From DASSKW01 sp050739495 (GTDB taxonomy: Bacteria; Pseudomonadota; Gammaproteobacteria; Natronospirales; REEB76): a stretch of 40,847 nt of DNA. The notes under the pieces are model-generated. The model saw only the letters and a program-made list of their open reading frames with translations. It ran no database searches and was not told the DNA's origin. The stretch lies in NCBI GenBank assembly GCA_050739495.1, contig JBOIBL010000104.1:1-40847 (forward strand), in the 5' to 3' direction. The translations under genes and the position numbers were made by a program. Below are positions 13,862 through 21,788 of the stretch, in pieces (the first letter of the stretch is position 1; each line of letters starts with the position of its first letter).

Positions 13862-15352
13862 TTAGAAACCATAATCTAATATGAATGACCACGAATATCC
13901 ACCACTGCGGTAATCAGCCTGATTCAATACCGGCGTCTTGCTTGGACTGTAGTTCAAGCTGATGTTCACATTCATGGCAGGTGCCCAGAGACCGGATATT
14001 CCCCACTCGCTCGGCGCATACGCCGCGTATTTGACTCCGGTCGGCGCTGTATAGTCATAATGCAGCGCTTTATTGACATACACTTCAAATCCATAAGTGC
14101 GATTGTAGAAGTAGCGGATCGTATATCCTATCTTTTGCTGGCTAGAGGATGCGCCGCTCACATAGTCCTGGTTATTTTGTGCTATTGCGACACTCTGATA
14201 CCAGGAGTGGTTACCCATATCAGCTACCGACTGATGCCACGAAAGGCGCCATGCATGGCTGGTGTCGACCGTCTCATAGCCAGTAGTGTTCACCGTCGCC
14301 AGATCACCGAGGGAAGACCACTGGTAGCCGAGTCCGTTATTGAAACCGAAATTAGTGGAAGAAATTCCGGTGGGACATGCCGCAGAACAAACGAAACTTG
14401 TGTGAGTACCATTTACCTGGGAGCCCACATTATTGCCCCAGACACCGTCCAGGACCCACCACATGTCGTTGCTTTCCCTGCGGAATTTATCGCCAGTCCC
14501 CGGAATACCGTCATAGGCCAAGGCGATGTAGTTGTTATGTCCGTTACTGAAAGAACTGTCCGCATCTCCCGAGATTATCGAATACTGCGTCAGGATACTG
14601 TTCTTCCAGAAGCCATAGAAACTGTAACTGGCAGTCGAATATTCTGTGCCTAATCCACCTTGCCCGTAACCCCAAGGCCGTATCTGATCCACCGGGAATA
14701 CGAACTCGTTGATGGCATCCGGATACTCGTTACCGTAGGCCATGGCAATGAAACTATCCCCATCGCTGAGCATCCTGCTGGCGGTGAGCCGATATTCGTC
14801 GTAGGCAAACAGATTCAGGTTGGTCGGTTGACCCGGTGACTGGCCTGCCGTGGTGCTGGTATTGGCGGCTTTGATCGAGTTATTTCCCAGATAGCCAATC
14901 TCTGTCCAGACCCCAAGCCAATCTGTTACCGGACCGGTAAAGAAGAAGCAGAAGCGCGAACCGGGATTGGCCGTCACGTCCCGTTTGGTGCCGCCACCGA
15001 TACCGGGATTGGCACCCCCTGATGCGAAATCACTGATAAAACGCGCTGAAAGGAAATCATCCCAGTTCAGTGCCAGGTAGTTGCCACCGTATTCCGGGGT
15101 GTCCTGGCCCTGAGCGTTGAAACCCGTTTCACGGAACTTGCCATGTATGGAATTTGGTTGGTGAAAGCCACGCATGATGAAGAGTCGGCCGGTACGTGTG
15201 AAGTCCGGCACGTTCTCGAAACCGATATGGCAGGAATTGCAGTCGAGCCCAGTTTGACGTGCGTAGGACGGCATTGCGTTTGCCGTGCTAAACCAGCAGG
15301 CGCCGATCAACGTTAATATTACGGCACTTGCGCGAATCATGAACGTCTTCAT
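13862..15352 (-). CDS. Second Cyc2-like fused monohaem cytochrome c / outer-membrane beta-barrel protein
   Basis: I start at ATG 15352, 13 codons inside the longest frame, because GGAG lies 8 bases upstream and a normal signal peptide follows (cleavage near ...TANA, residue 26). The 496-residue product carries CNSCH at 38-42 immediately after the signal peptide in the run PSYARQTGLDCNSCH, then GR-F--RGF, the same general plan as the haem domain of the first fusion. The remainder has the aromatic, glycine/asparagine-rich, alternating pattern of a large barrel and ends in Phe (SWSFILDYGF). Sequence identity with the first fusion looks low outside the haem region. It is flanked by two paralogous monohaem cytochromes on the same strand, which suggests a barrel-plus-carrier module for electron transfer across the outer membrane. 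Substrate unknown. Confidence 0.78.
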   Translation of the reverse strand: MKTFMIRASAVILTLIGACWFSTANAMPSYARQTGLDCNSCHIGFENVPDFTRTGRLFIMRGFHQPNSIHGKFRETGFNAQGQDTPEYGGNYLALNWDDFLSARFISDFASGGANPGIGGGTKRDVTANPGSRFCFFFTGPVTDWLGVWTEIGYLGNNSIKAANTSTTAGQSPGQPTNLNLFAYDEYRLTASRMLSDGDSFIAMAYGNEYPDAINEFVFPVDQIRPWGYGQGGLGTEYSTASYSFYGFWKNSILTQYSIISGDADSSFSNGHNNYIALAYDGIPGTGDKFRRESNDMWWVLDGVWGNNVGSQVNGTHTSFVCSAACPTGISSTNFGFNNGLGYQWSSLGDLATVNTTGYETVDTSHAWRLSWHQSVADMGNHSWYQSVAIAQNNQDYVSGASSSQQKIGYTIRYFYNRTYGFEVYVNKALHYDYTAPTGVKYAAYAPSEWGISGLWAPAMNVNISLNYSPSKTPVLNQADYRSGGYSWSFILDYGF

Positions 15353-15419
15353 GGTCGTGTCTCCGTAGAGAGGAAAATGCCCTTGACTCAAGGGTCCATT
15401 TTTCGGTGTTTGTCTGTAC

Positions 15420-15830
15420 TCACTTGCCCTGTTGCATGTCGCCTTTGAGATAGGCGATCAACGGGCGCAAATCCTGAATCATCGTGGCATCGAATGAAGG
15501 CATATCCGGATAGGTGTCGTCATAGTGCCGTTTCGCACCGGTGCGGCCATTGCGAATCACTTCCGCGATGGCGGTTTCAGGCGCATAGACGATGAACTGA
15601 TTGCCCTGCAGGGGCGGGGCTGTCGCCGGCAACTCGTGTCCCTTGGTGCCCTCTCCATGGTCACCGTGACAGGTTGCACAGCGTGCGTCGAAGATTGCCC
15701 GGCCAGCATCCTGTTCCGTCAGCGAGCTTCCGGTGGTCTGGTCTGCGGCCCGTCCCGGAGCCACAAAAATCACTACTGCGAATGCCGCTGTAGCGAGCAC
15801 GAATGATGCCAAAATCTTGGGGAGTCTCAT
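15420..15830 (-). CDS. Periplasmic monohaem class I cytochrome c (paralogue)
   Basis: I start at ATG 15830, preceded by GAGGAA 7 bases upstream, not at the longer frame. The 136-residue precursor has a signal peptide ending near residue 29, haem site CATCH at 51-55 and an axial Met in YPDMPSF. Its C-terminal half (IRNGRTGAKRHYDD, then LIAYLKGDMQ) is clearly related to the cytochrome at 13493-13840. It is the first gene of the minus-strand cytochrome unit and lies downstream of an AT-rich promoter region. Confidence 0.9.
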   Translation of the reverse strand: MRLPKILASFVLATAAFAVVIFVAPGRAADQTTGSSLTEQDAGRAIFDARCATCHGDHGEGTKGHELPATAPPLQGNQFIVYAPETAIAEVIRNGRTGAKRHYDDTYPDMPSFDATMIQDLRPLIAYLKGDMQQGK

Positions 15831-16118
15831 GGCAATTTCCTCGGTAAGCGTGGAGTTCAAATGCCACCCGGTTAATGTAAAACCGGACACCGATCTGCGA
15901 TGTCTCATTGAGGTTAGATGATTTTAAAGTATTGTCAAGAACACGACATATTAATATAAATAATATTACATATATGCTCTGGCGTTGCAATCTCATGCAG
16001 CACAAAGGGTTTGGGCGTAGTAGAAAGGCAACAGCCGCCAATTCGGAATGATGGGAGCTGTATAAAGGCAGTCTGTATGCCAGAGCCTTGGTTTAGAGGC
16101 GTTATGGAGTGATGCTTA
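15831..16118. other. AT-rich intergenic region between ccmE and the minus-strand cytochrome unit
   Basis: About 288 bases with no gene. It contains a markedly AT-rich run (roughly 15945-15975), then on the minus strand a perfect TTGACA (15938-15933) but only a poor -10 candidate (TAACCT after 16 bases). The AT run directly upstream of TTGACA could act as an UP element for the cytochrome promoter. No terminator for ccmE is evident. Confidence 0.45.
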
Positions 16119-16571
16119 TCAGGTCTTGGTTTGAGCAGCGGCCTTGGCCTTGGCTTTCTTTATAGCGGCGGCCACTTCCGGCGGCATGTATTTTTCATCG
16201 TGCTTGGCCAGTACTTCGTCGGCCACGAACAAGCCATCCTTGTCGAGCTTGCCGTGCACCACTATGCCCTGCCCCTCCCGGAACAGATCCGGCAGGATCC
16301 CGGTATAGACGATCGGGACTGAATCCTGCATATCGGTCAACGTGAAGTGCACTGTCATGCTTCCGGGAGTACGCTGCACACTGCCTTTCGCAACCAGCCC
16401 GCCCATACGGAACAGCTGTCCGACATGAGCGTCGCCTGCGGCAACCTGATTCGGAGTGTAGTAATACAGGATGTTGCGCTGGAAGGCCCGCAGTCCAAGT
16501 GCTGTCGCAATGCTCGCCCCCACTACAATCACGATCACGATCGCGAGCCGTTTCTTCTGACGCGGTGTCAT
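16119..16571 (-). CDS. ccmE: Haem chaperone CcmE
   Basis: CcmE binds haem covalently in the periplasm and passes it to CcmF. The 150-residue protein has an N-terminal membrane anchor and the strictly conserved haem-binding His124 in LAKHDEKYMPPEV, with Tyr128 four residues on. Its start overlaps the ccmD stop (ATGA). The lysine/alanine-rich tail is typical. It is the last ccm gene before the cytochrome block that separates it from ccmF. Confidence 0.97.
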   Translation of the reverse strand: MTPRQKKRLAIVIVIVVGASIATALGLRAFQRNILYYYTPNQVAAGDAHVGQLFRMGGLVAKGSVQRTPGSMTVHFTLTDMQDSVPIVYTGILPDLFREGQGIVVHGKLDKDGLFVADEVLAKHDEKYMPPEVAAAIKKAKAKAAAQTKT

Positions 16572-16738
16572 GGTTCCTGCTCCTCCCGGATGCGTTGCTT
16601 CAATTCGTTCAGCAACCGGCGTAGCCGCCTGCCCGGCAACCAGGCGTTCACGATCAGTACCACGGCAGTGATTATGTATGCGGGCCAGACATATGCAGCA
16701 TAGCCGCCCATGGTCAGGAATTCGTGCCAGGATTTCAT
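16568..16738 (-). CDS. ccmD: Haem exporter accessory protein CcmD
   Basis: A 56-residue single-pass membrane protein with the family form: MGGYAAYVWPAYIITAVVLI followed by a basic cytoplasmic tail (RRLRRLLNELKQR). CcmD helps release holo-CcmE from CcmC and CcmAB. It overlaps ccmC upstream and ccmE downstream by four bases each, so translation is coupled across all three. Confidence 0.93.
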   Translation of the reverse strand: MKSWHEFLTMGGYAAYVWPAYIITAVVLIVNAWLPGRRLRRLLNELKQRIREEQEP

Positions 16739-17463
16739 AACAATTCCCTGATCCAGGTTGTATTGCGTTCGCGGCGGATGATTTCGACCTGCAGGCGTTT
16801 CATCACGAAGGTCGCGAAGTAAAGCATGAAGGCTGCAATCATCACCAGCAAGGGTATAAGCATCCGCGTCGAGATATCGGAATGCGTGCCGACAAACACC
16901 GTCGGCCCTTGATGCAAGGTGTTCCACCATACTACCGAATAATGAATGATTGGCAGGTTTACCAGCCCGACCAGCGCCAGGATCGCACTGGCCCGATCGC
17001 CAGTGCGCTGTTCGGAAAATGCCTGATTGAGCGCCATGAATCCGAAATACAAAAACAGCAGGATCAGTTCCGAAGTCAGGCGTGCATCCCAAACCCAGTA
17101 AGTTCCCCACATCGGTTTGCCCCACAACGAACCGGTGACCAGCGCCAGGAACGCAAATGAAGCCCCAAGGGGCGCCGCCGCCGCCGCGACTGCGCTGGCC
17201 AGTTTCATGCGCCAGATCAGGCCGATGCCGGCCGCGATGGCCATGAAGGCATAACCGGACATCGACATCCATGCACTCGGTACGTGGATGTAGATGATGC
17301 GGAACCCGTCGCCTTGCTGGTAATCGGGGGGGGCCGACCACAAGCCGCCGTAAAGTCCGATGCCCAGCAGCAACAGCGTGATCCAGCCCGTCCAAGGTGC
17401 AACGTACTGCGCGAATTTATAAAAATATGGCGGTGACGCCAGCTTGTGAAACCAGGTAAACAC
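16735..17463 (-). CDS. ccmC: Haem-handling protein CcmC
   Basis: CcmC loads haem onto CcmE in the inner membrane. The 242-residue protein has six membrane helices, the tryptophan-rich WWD motif in WGTYWVWDARLTSELIL, and the two conserved periplasmic-face histidines in IYIHVPSAWM and WWNTLHQGPT. The start is GTG (17461-17463) with GGAGG just upstream. A 163-base gap with a candidate FNR-type promoter separates it from ccmB, unlike the tight spacing of ccmCDE. Confidence 0.96.
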   Translation of the reverse strand: MFTWFHKLASPPYFYKFAQYVAPWTGWITLLLLGIGLYGGLWSAPPDYQQGDGFRIIYIHVPSAWMSMSGYAFMAIAAGIGLIWRMKLASAVAAAAAPLGASFAFLALVTGSLWGKPMWGTYWVWDARLTSELILLFLYFGFMALNQAFSEQRTGDRASAILALVGLVNLPIIHYSVVWWNTLHQGPTVFVGTHSDISTRMLIPLLVMIAAFMLYFATFVMKRLQVEIIRRERNTTWIRELL

Positions 17464-17526
17464 GAAACCTCCGGATTGGTCACCAAAATGCGATCTGCCC
17501 GCGGAGACGGAGACCCTTGTTTTTCA

Positions 17527-17568
17527 ATTTTGAAGGTAACTGAAAAACCGGGGTATGACACAGATCAA
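17527..17568 (-). promoter_or_regulatory. Candidate FNR/Anr-dependent promoter for ccmCDE
   Basis: On the minus strand, TTGATctgtGTCAT (17568-17555) matches 8 of 10 fixed bases of the FNR/Anr box TTGAT-N4-ATCAA. Exactly 22 bases further is CAAAAT (17532-17527), a 4 of 6 match to the -10 box, which is the geometry of a class II FNR promoter (box centred at -41.5). The downstream genes are ccmC, ccmD and ccmE. Oxygen control of ccm and cbb3 genes by FNR-family proteins is well known, but this site is only a prediction. Confidence 0.42.
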
Positions 17569-17626
17569 CTTCGCCGCATCCAGACCTGGAAAATCCAACG
17601 GCCAGACGGGTCCGGCGGATTATATT

Positions 17627-18301
17627 TCAGTTCTCGAGACTGACGCGTAATCCACCAGCGATAGCGAACGGCGCAAGCGTAAATGTCAGCGCCAGAATCG
17701 CGCCCAACAGATAGAGCGGTCCTGAGACATTGTCTCCTGCTACTGCCATGGCTGCCGAGCGCGCGCCGAATATCAGTACCGGCACCGCCAGCGGCAGGAT
17801 GAGCAACGGCAACAACATGCCGCTGCGTCTTAGCCCCACTGTCAGTGCCGCGCCAACGGCACCCAGCAAACTCAGGACCGGTGTGCCCAGCAACAAACCG
17901 ATCAGCAGCGTATCCATTGCAGAGGCCGGGAAGGATAACAACATGCCCATCAATGGCGCGAGTATCACCAGCGGCAGGCCGGTGATCAACCAATGGGTAA
18001 GAACCCGCACCAACGCCATGAGTTCCAGCGGCACAGGGCTTAGCACCATCAATTCCAGGCTACCGTCCTCATAATCGCTCTTGAACAGGCTTTCCAGGCC
18101 CACCAGTCCCGCGAGCAGAGCCGCCACCCAAATTACTCCCGGCGCGAGGGTGCGCAACAAGGCAGGGTCCGGATTCAGACCCAGTGGAAACAATGCCGTC
18201 ACCATGATGAAAAACATCAGTGGCGTCACCATTTCGCCGCGCCTCCGATAGGCCAGCTGCAAGTCGCGACGGACCAAGGCTGATAGTGCACCGGAGATCA
18301 T
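17627..18301 (-). CDS. ccmB: Haem exporter permease subunit CcmB
   Basis: A 224-residue membrane protein with six predicted helices. The N-terminal VRRDLQLAYRRRGEMVTPLMFF and the FKSDYEDGSLELMVLSP segment are characteristic of CcmB. With CcmA it forms the ABC complex whose ATP hydrolysis drives release of holo-CcmE. Its start overlaps the end of ccmA by four bases (ATGA). Confidence 0.95.
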   Translation of the reverse strand: MISGALSALVRRDLQLAYRRRGEMVTPLMFFIMVTALFPLGLNPDPALLRTLAPGVIWVAALLAGLVGLESLFKSDYEDGSLELMVLSPVPLELMALVRVLTHWLITGLPLVILAPLMGMLLSFPASAMDTLLIGLLLGTPVLSLLGAVGAALTVGLRRSGMLLPLLILPLAVPVLIFGARSAAMAVAGDNVSGPLYLLGAILALTFTLAPFAIAGGLRVSLEN

Positions 18302-18933
18302 GCGTTGTTACCTAACGCGATGGTCTGCACGCTTTGATTGCCCAGATCCAATGCCTGGTGGGTCGCAAAAATCGCCATGCCCTGTATGCTGAGGTGGCTC
18401 TGGATGAGATCCGCAAGCAATTCGACCCCGGCCATATCCAGGCTGGTCAGAGGCTCGTCCAACAGCCAGAGGACGGCATTTGATAGCAATAGACGGGCCA
18501 GTGCGGTGCGGCGTTGCTGGCCCATCGACAAGGTGCCACAAGGCCGGTTGGCCATCTCGCTCACGCCGAGTTTTATCAGAGCTTCGGCAATGCTGATTGA
18601 CGGAGTTAACCCCATCATCGCCACATAAGCCGACAGGTTTTCGGTTGGGGTCAGGTTGGATTTCAGACCATTGGCATGGCCGAGATAGGCCAGCGCCCGA
18701 TGATAGGAGTCGCCAGCTTCATGCAGGGGCTGTTCATTCCAGCAGACAACGCCTGACTCAGGCTCGGCCAGCCCCGCCAGAATCCGGATCAGGGTGGTCT
18801 TGCCGGCGCCATTGGCCCCATGCAGGCGGAGCGCCTGCCCCGCTTCAGCCCGAAACGATAGCTGGTGGCAGAGATGGCGCTCACCGCGCCAGATCTCGAG
18901 TGACTTGCAGGAAATTGAGTGGGTTCCGGTCAT
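18298..18933 (-). CDS. ccmA: Haem exporter ATP-binding subunit CcmA
   Basis: I start at ATG 18933 because the longer frame would run into the tRNA-Leu gene. The 211-residue ABC ATPase shows Walker A (GANGAGKTT), signature (LSMGQQRR), Walker B (LWLLDEP) and a downstream switch His (ATHQAL). It is first in the ccm order and lies directly after tRNA-Leu, so read-through from the tRNA operon is possible. No strong ribosome site was seen. Confidence 0.95.
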   Translation of the reverse strand: MTGTHSISCKSLEIWRGERHLCHQLSFRAEAGQALRLHGANGAGKTTLIRILAGLAEPESGVVCWNEQPLHEAGDSYHRALAYLGHANGLKSNLTPTENLSAYVAMMGLTPSISIAEALIKLGVSEMANRPCGTLSMGQQRRTALARLLLSNAVLWLLDEPLTSLDMAGVELLADLIQSHLSIQGMAIFATHQALDLGNQSVQTIALGNNA

Positions 18934-18939
18934 GGATGG

Positions 18940-19028
18940 TGGTGCCCGGGGCCGGACTCGAACCGGCACGGCCGTTGCCGGCCAACGGATTTTAAGTCCG
19001 TTGCGTCTACCAGTTTCGCCACCCGGGC
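18940..19028 (-). tRNA. tRNA-Leu (TAA anticodon), CCA encoded
   Basis: The minus strand folds as a class II tRNA: acceptor GCCCGGG paired with CCCGGGC, discriminator A, an encoded CCA, a long variable arm (the complementary GGCCGGC/CGGCC region) and anticodon TAA in the loop CTTAAAA. It is the last of three tRNAs and lies next to ccmA. Confidence 0.95.
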
Positions 19029-19047
19029 CTGCTCAGGAGACCAGAAA

Positions 19048-19121
19048 TGGAGGCTAGGGTCGGAATCGAACCGGCGTACACGGCTTTGCAGGCCGCTGCA
19101 TGACCACTCTGCCACCTAGCC
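19048..19121 (-). tRNA. tRNA-Cys (GCA anticodon), CCA encoded
   Basis: Minus-strand cloverleaf with acceptor GGCTAGG/CCTAGCC, discriminator T, encoded CCA and anticodon GCA between GGCCT and AAGCC arms. 74 bases. The usual neighbour of tRNA-Gly and tRNA-Leu downstream of pgsA in Gammaproteobacteria. Confidence 0.95.
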
Positions 19122-19146
19122 TCACCCAAAACATTGAAAGACCGCG

Positions 19147-19174
19147 AAATTTACCACATTGAGGTGGTGAATTT
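19147..19174 (-). other. Hairpin upstream of tRNA-Cys
   Basis: Arms 19147-19157 and 19164-19174 (11 bases, one mismatch) enclose a six-base loop. There is no T-run of terminator type. It may be a processing signal in the tRNA-Gly to tRNA-Cys spacer. Confidence 0.5.
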
Positions 19175-19180
19175 CAGGCT

Positions 19181-19200
19181 CCGGCCGGCAAACCGGCCGG
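19181..19200. other. Perfect GC hairpin in the tRNA spacer
   Basis: CCGGCCGG (19181-19188), loop CAAA, CCGGCCGG (19193-19200). The arms are perfect and self-complementary. No T-tract follows on the tRNA strand, so a transcription pause or RNA-processing structure is more likely than termination. Confidence 0.55.
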
Positions 19201-19204
19201 GTAA

Positions 19205-19233
19205 ATAAAAAACCCCGGTTCAGCACCGAGGTT
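19205..19233 (-). terminator. Terminator-like hairpin after tRNA-Gly
   Basis: Arms at 19225-19233 and 19211-19219 pair over nine bases with one G-U type mismatch, and on the minus strand a run of T follows (to about 19205). It sits seven bases after the tRNA-Gly 3' end. It would reduce read-through into tRNA-Cys and tRNA-Leu. Confidence 0.72.
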
Positions 19234-19240
19234 TTATATC

Positions 19241-19316
19241 TGGAGCGGGAAACGAGGCTCGAACTCGCGACCTCAACCTTGGCAAGGTTGCGCTCTACCA
19301 ACTGAGCTATTCCCGC
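19241..19316 (-). tRNA. tRNA-Gly (GCC anticodon), CCA encoded
   Basis: Minus-strand cloverleaf of 76 bases: acceptor GCGGGAA/TTCCCGC, discriminator T/A position then an encoded CCA, D-arm AGCTCAGTTGGTAGAGC, anticodon GCC in loop TTGCCAA and T-arm GTTCGAGCC. First tRNA of the group. Confidence 0.96.
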
Positions 19317-19330
19317 TTCGAAGGGGCGAT

Positions 19331-19358
19331 ATTGTAGGGCCGAACCGTTTTCTGTCAA
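19331..19358 (-). promoter_or_regulatory. Strong sigma-70 promoter of the tRNA operon
   Basis: On the minus strand a perfect -35 TTGACA (19358-19353), a 16-base spacer and TACAAT (19336-19331) lie 14 bases before tRNA-Gly. A GC-rich discriminator (CGCCCC) follows, as in stable-RNA promoters under stringent control. Confidence 0.82.
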
Positions 19359-19381
19359 GGCGCTACTGCATCCGGGTGCAT

Positions 19382-19942
19382 TCAGCGCTGCCGGGACAGC
19401 TCCGGCCAGGCGGCCATCAGGTACAGGACCATGCTCCACAGCGTCAGCACCGCCGCCACATATAACAGCCACAGGCCGATCGTATAGATAGGCAGGCCAT
19501 AGGCATCGTAGCGGTAAAGCATCAAGCCGGCCGCCAGCATCTGTGCCGCCGTCTTGAATTTGCCGAGCCAGGATACTGCCACGTTCTTTCGCACGCCGAG
19601 CGTGGACATCCATTCGCGCAAGGCCGAGATGGTGATTTCCCGGCCGATGATGACGATGACGGCCACCGCCAGCAACCAGTTATGGTCGGCCCAAACAAGC
19701 AGCACGAGTGCGGTGGTCACCATCACCTTGTCCGCGACCGGATCGAGAAAGGCTCCGAACGCCGAAGTCTGTTTCAGCCTGCGCGCGTAGTAACCGTCCA
19801 GCCAATCCGTGACGCCGGCCAACGCATAGATGCCTGCCGAAAGTGGATACATCCAGTCAAACGGCAGGAAAAACACCACGACAAGTACCGGAATCAGCAC
19901 GATACGCAGCAGCGTCAGAATGTTGGGAAGATTGAAATTCAT
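19382..19942 (-). CDS. pgsA: CDP-diacylglycerol-glycerol-3-phosphate 3-phosphatidyltransferase
   Basis: PgsA makes phosphatidylglycerophosphate, the committed step to phosphatidylglycerol and cardiolipin, in the inner membrane. I start at ATG 19942 (MNFNLPNILTLLRI), giving 186 residues, the usual family length; the longer frame overlaps uvrC. The CDP-alcohol phosphotransferase signature is visible: DWLDGYYARR, eight residues, then GAFLDPVADK. It follows uvrC by 16 bases and precedes tRNA-Gly, the standard gammaproteobacterial order. Confidence 0.95.
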   Translation of the reverse strand: MNFNLPNILTLLRIVLIPVLVVVFFLPFDWMYPLSAGIYALAGVTDWLDGYYARRLKQTSAFGAFLDPVADKVMVTTALVLLVWADHNWLLAVAVIVIIGREITISALREWMSTLGVRKNVAVSWLGKFKTAAQMLAAGLMLYRYDAYGLPIYTIGLWLLYVAAVLTLWSMVLYLMAAWPELSRQR

Positions 19943-19958
19943 GTCGGGTTTCTGGATA

Positions 19959-21788
19959 TCAATGGAATGTCCCGTATATGCGCTCGGCCAATGCCTGGCT
20001 GATACCGTGCACCTGCATGAGGTCTTCGATCCCGGCGCGTGCCACGCCCTGCAAGCCGCCGAACTGTTTGAGCAATTGCTGGCGCCGCTTCGGCCCCAAC
20101 CCGGCGATCTCTTCCAGTGGTGACGCGTTGCGTGCCTTGGCCCGGCGCTGGCGATGTCCGGTGATGGCAAATCGGTGCGCCTCGTCGCGGATCTGCTGGA
20201 TCAGGTGCAGGGCCGGTGAGTCCGCGGGGAGTATAAGTGGAGTGTCTTGACCGGACAAGAAAAGTTGTTCCAGTCCGGGCCGTCGGGTCGGCCCTTTCGC
20301 TACACCCACCAGCAACACGCCCTCTACCTGCAGTTCTTCCATGACCTTTTCTGCCATGTGCAGCTGGCCCTTGCCGCCATCGATGAGCAGTACGTCCGGG
20401 ATCATGCCTTCACCACGTTTGAGCCGGGTATAACGGCGAGTGAGCGCTTCGCGCATGGCGCCATAGTCATCGCCGGGCGTGATGTCATTGATATTGAAGC
20501 GGCGATAGTCACCTTTGCGCGGGCCTTCCTGGTCGAATATCACGCACGATGCCACCGTGCCCTCGCCCATCGTATGACTGATATCGAAGCATTCGAGCCG
20601 CGTCGGCAACTGGTCGAGTTCCAGCACCTCCTGCAGAGCTTCAAAGCGCTGCCGCATGTCCGCATCGATCGCCAATCGCATCAGCAGCGCCTGGTTTGCA
20701 GTCAGACGGGTCTGATCGATCAGCTTGCGGCGTTCACCGCGCACCGGATGCATGATCTGTACCCGCTTGCCGGTTTGTTCACTGAGGGTCTGTTGCAACA
20801 GGGCTTCATCTTCGACTTGCTCGCACAACAGTATCTGTTTGGGAACCTCGCGGTCCAGGTAGTATTGAGGCAGAAACGCAGACAAAACTTCCCGTTCATC
20901 GGTTTCGACGCTGACACGCGGGAAATAGGTCTTGCTGCCGAGATTGCGCCCCGCGCGTACAAAAGTGACAGCGACGCAGGCCAGCCCTGCTTTTACGCTG
21001 ACAGCGATCGCATCGTGATCGCCATCGTCGCCGCTGATATGTTGATGGGTCACGGTCTTTCTTAGACTCGCGATCTGATCCCGGTAGCGCGCCGCCAGTT
21101 CGAAGTCCAGGCGTTCCGACGCACCCTCCATGCGCTTCACCATGGCATCGATGACTTCGCGATTGCGGCCCTCCAGAAACAGCACCGCATTGCTGACGTC
21201 GCACGCGTAATCGCCGGCATCTATGAGACCGACGCAGGGTGCTGAACAGCGTTTGATCTGATATTGCAGGCAGGGGCGGCTGCGATTGCGGAAGAAGGTA
21301 TCGTTGCATTGTCGCAGCAGAAACAGTTTCTGCAACAGATTCACGGTTTCGCGTGCTGAATAGGCGCTCGGGTAAGGACCGAAATATTTACCGGTCTCGC
21401 GGCGCCGTCCCCGGTAGAGCGTGAGACGCGGAAATGGTGAATCATCCACCAGTCGGATGTATGGGTAACTCTTGTCATCGCGCAATACCACGTTGTAGCG
21501 TGGCCGGTACTGTTTAATGAGGTTATTTTCCAGTAGCAGCGCTTCGACTTCTGTATGTGTACTGGTCACCTCGATGGATGCCATCTGCGCCATCATCGAA
21601 CGCGTTTTGAGTGGCACGCCGGTAGTGCGGAAATAACTCGATAAGCGCTTCTTCAGGTTGCGGGCTTTCCCAACGTAAAGAATATCGCCCCGTGCATCCA
21701 GCATGCGGTAAACGCCGGGCGCGCCGGTAACGTTTGCCAGGAACCTCGCGCTATCGAAAGACTTGGTGCTGTTCTCCGTCTCGTTCAC
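19959..21788 (-). CDS. uvrC: UvrABC excinuclease subunit C
   Basis: UvrC makes both incisions in nucleotide excision repair. At 609 residues it is full length. The GIY-YIG nuclease is near residues 22-100 (GAPGVYRML ... ILYVGKARNLKKRL), the cysteine-containing CLQYQIKRCSAPC motif and UVR domain follow, then the RNase H-like nuclease (RLECFDISHTMGEGTVASCV, DVLLIDGGKGQ), and a C-terminal helix-hairpin-helix (EEIAGLGPKRRQQLLKQFGG). Its start overlaps the stop of the uracil-DNA glycosylase gene (ATGA). Confidence 0.97.
   Translation of the reverse strand: MNETENSTKSFDSARFLANVTGAPGVYRMLDARGDILYVGKARNLKKRLSSYFRTTGVPLKTRSMMAQMASIEVTSTHTEVEALLLENNLIKQYRPRYNVVLRDDKSYPYIRLVDDSPFPRLTLYRGRRRETGKYFGPYPSAYSARETVNLLQKLFLLRQCNDTFFRNRSRPCLQYQIKRCSAPCVGLIDAGDYACDVSNAVLFLEGRNREVIDAMVKRMEGASERLDFELAARYRDQIASLRKTVTHQHISGDDGDHDAIAVSVKAGLACVAVTFVRAGRNLGSKTYFPRVSVETDEREVLSAFLPQYYLDREVPKQILLCEQVEDEALLQQTLSEQTGKRVQIMHPVRGERRKLIDQTRLTANQALLMRLAIDADMRQRFEALQEVLELDQLPTRLECFDISHTMGEGTVASCVIFDQEGPRKGDYRRFNINDITPGDDYGAMREALTRRYTRLKRGEGMIPDVLLIDGGKGQLHMAEKVMEELQVEGVLLVGVAKGPTRRPGLEQLFLSGQDTPLILPADSPALHLIQQIRDEAHRFAITGHRQRRAKARNASPLEEIAGLGPKRRQQLLKQFGGLQGVARAGIEDLMQVHGISQALAERIYGTFH

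Noticed and set aside
19181..19200. Perfect GC hairpin as a second transcription terminator
   Set aside because: No T-tract follows on the tRNA strand, so I list it only as a hairpin.
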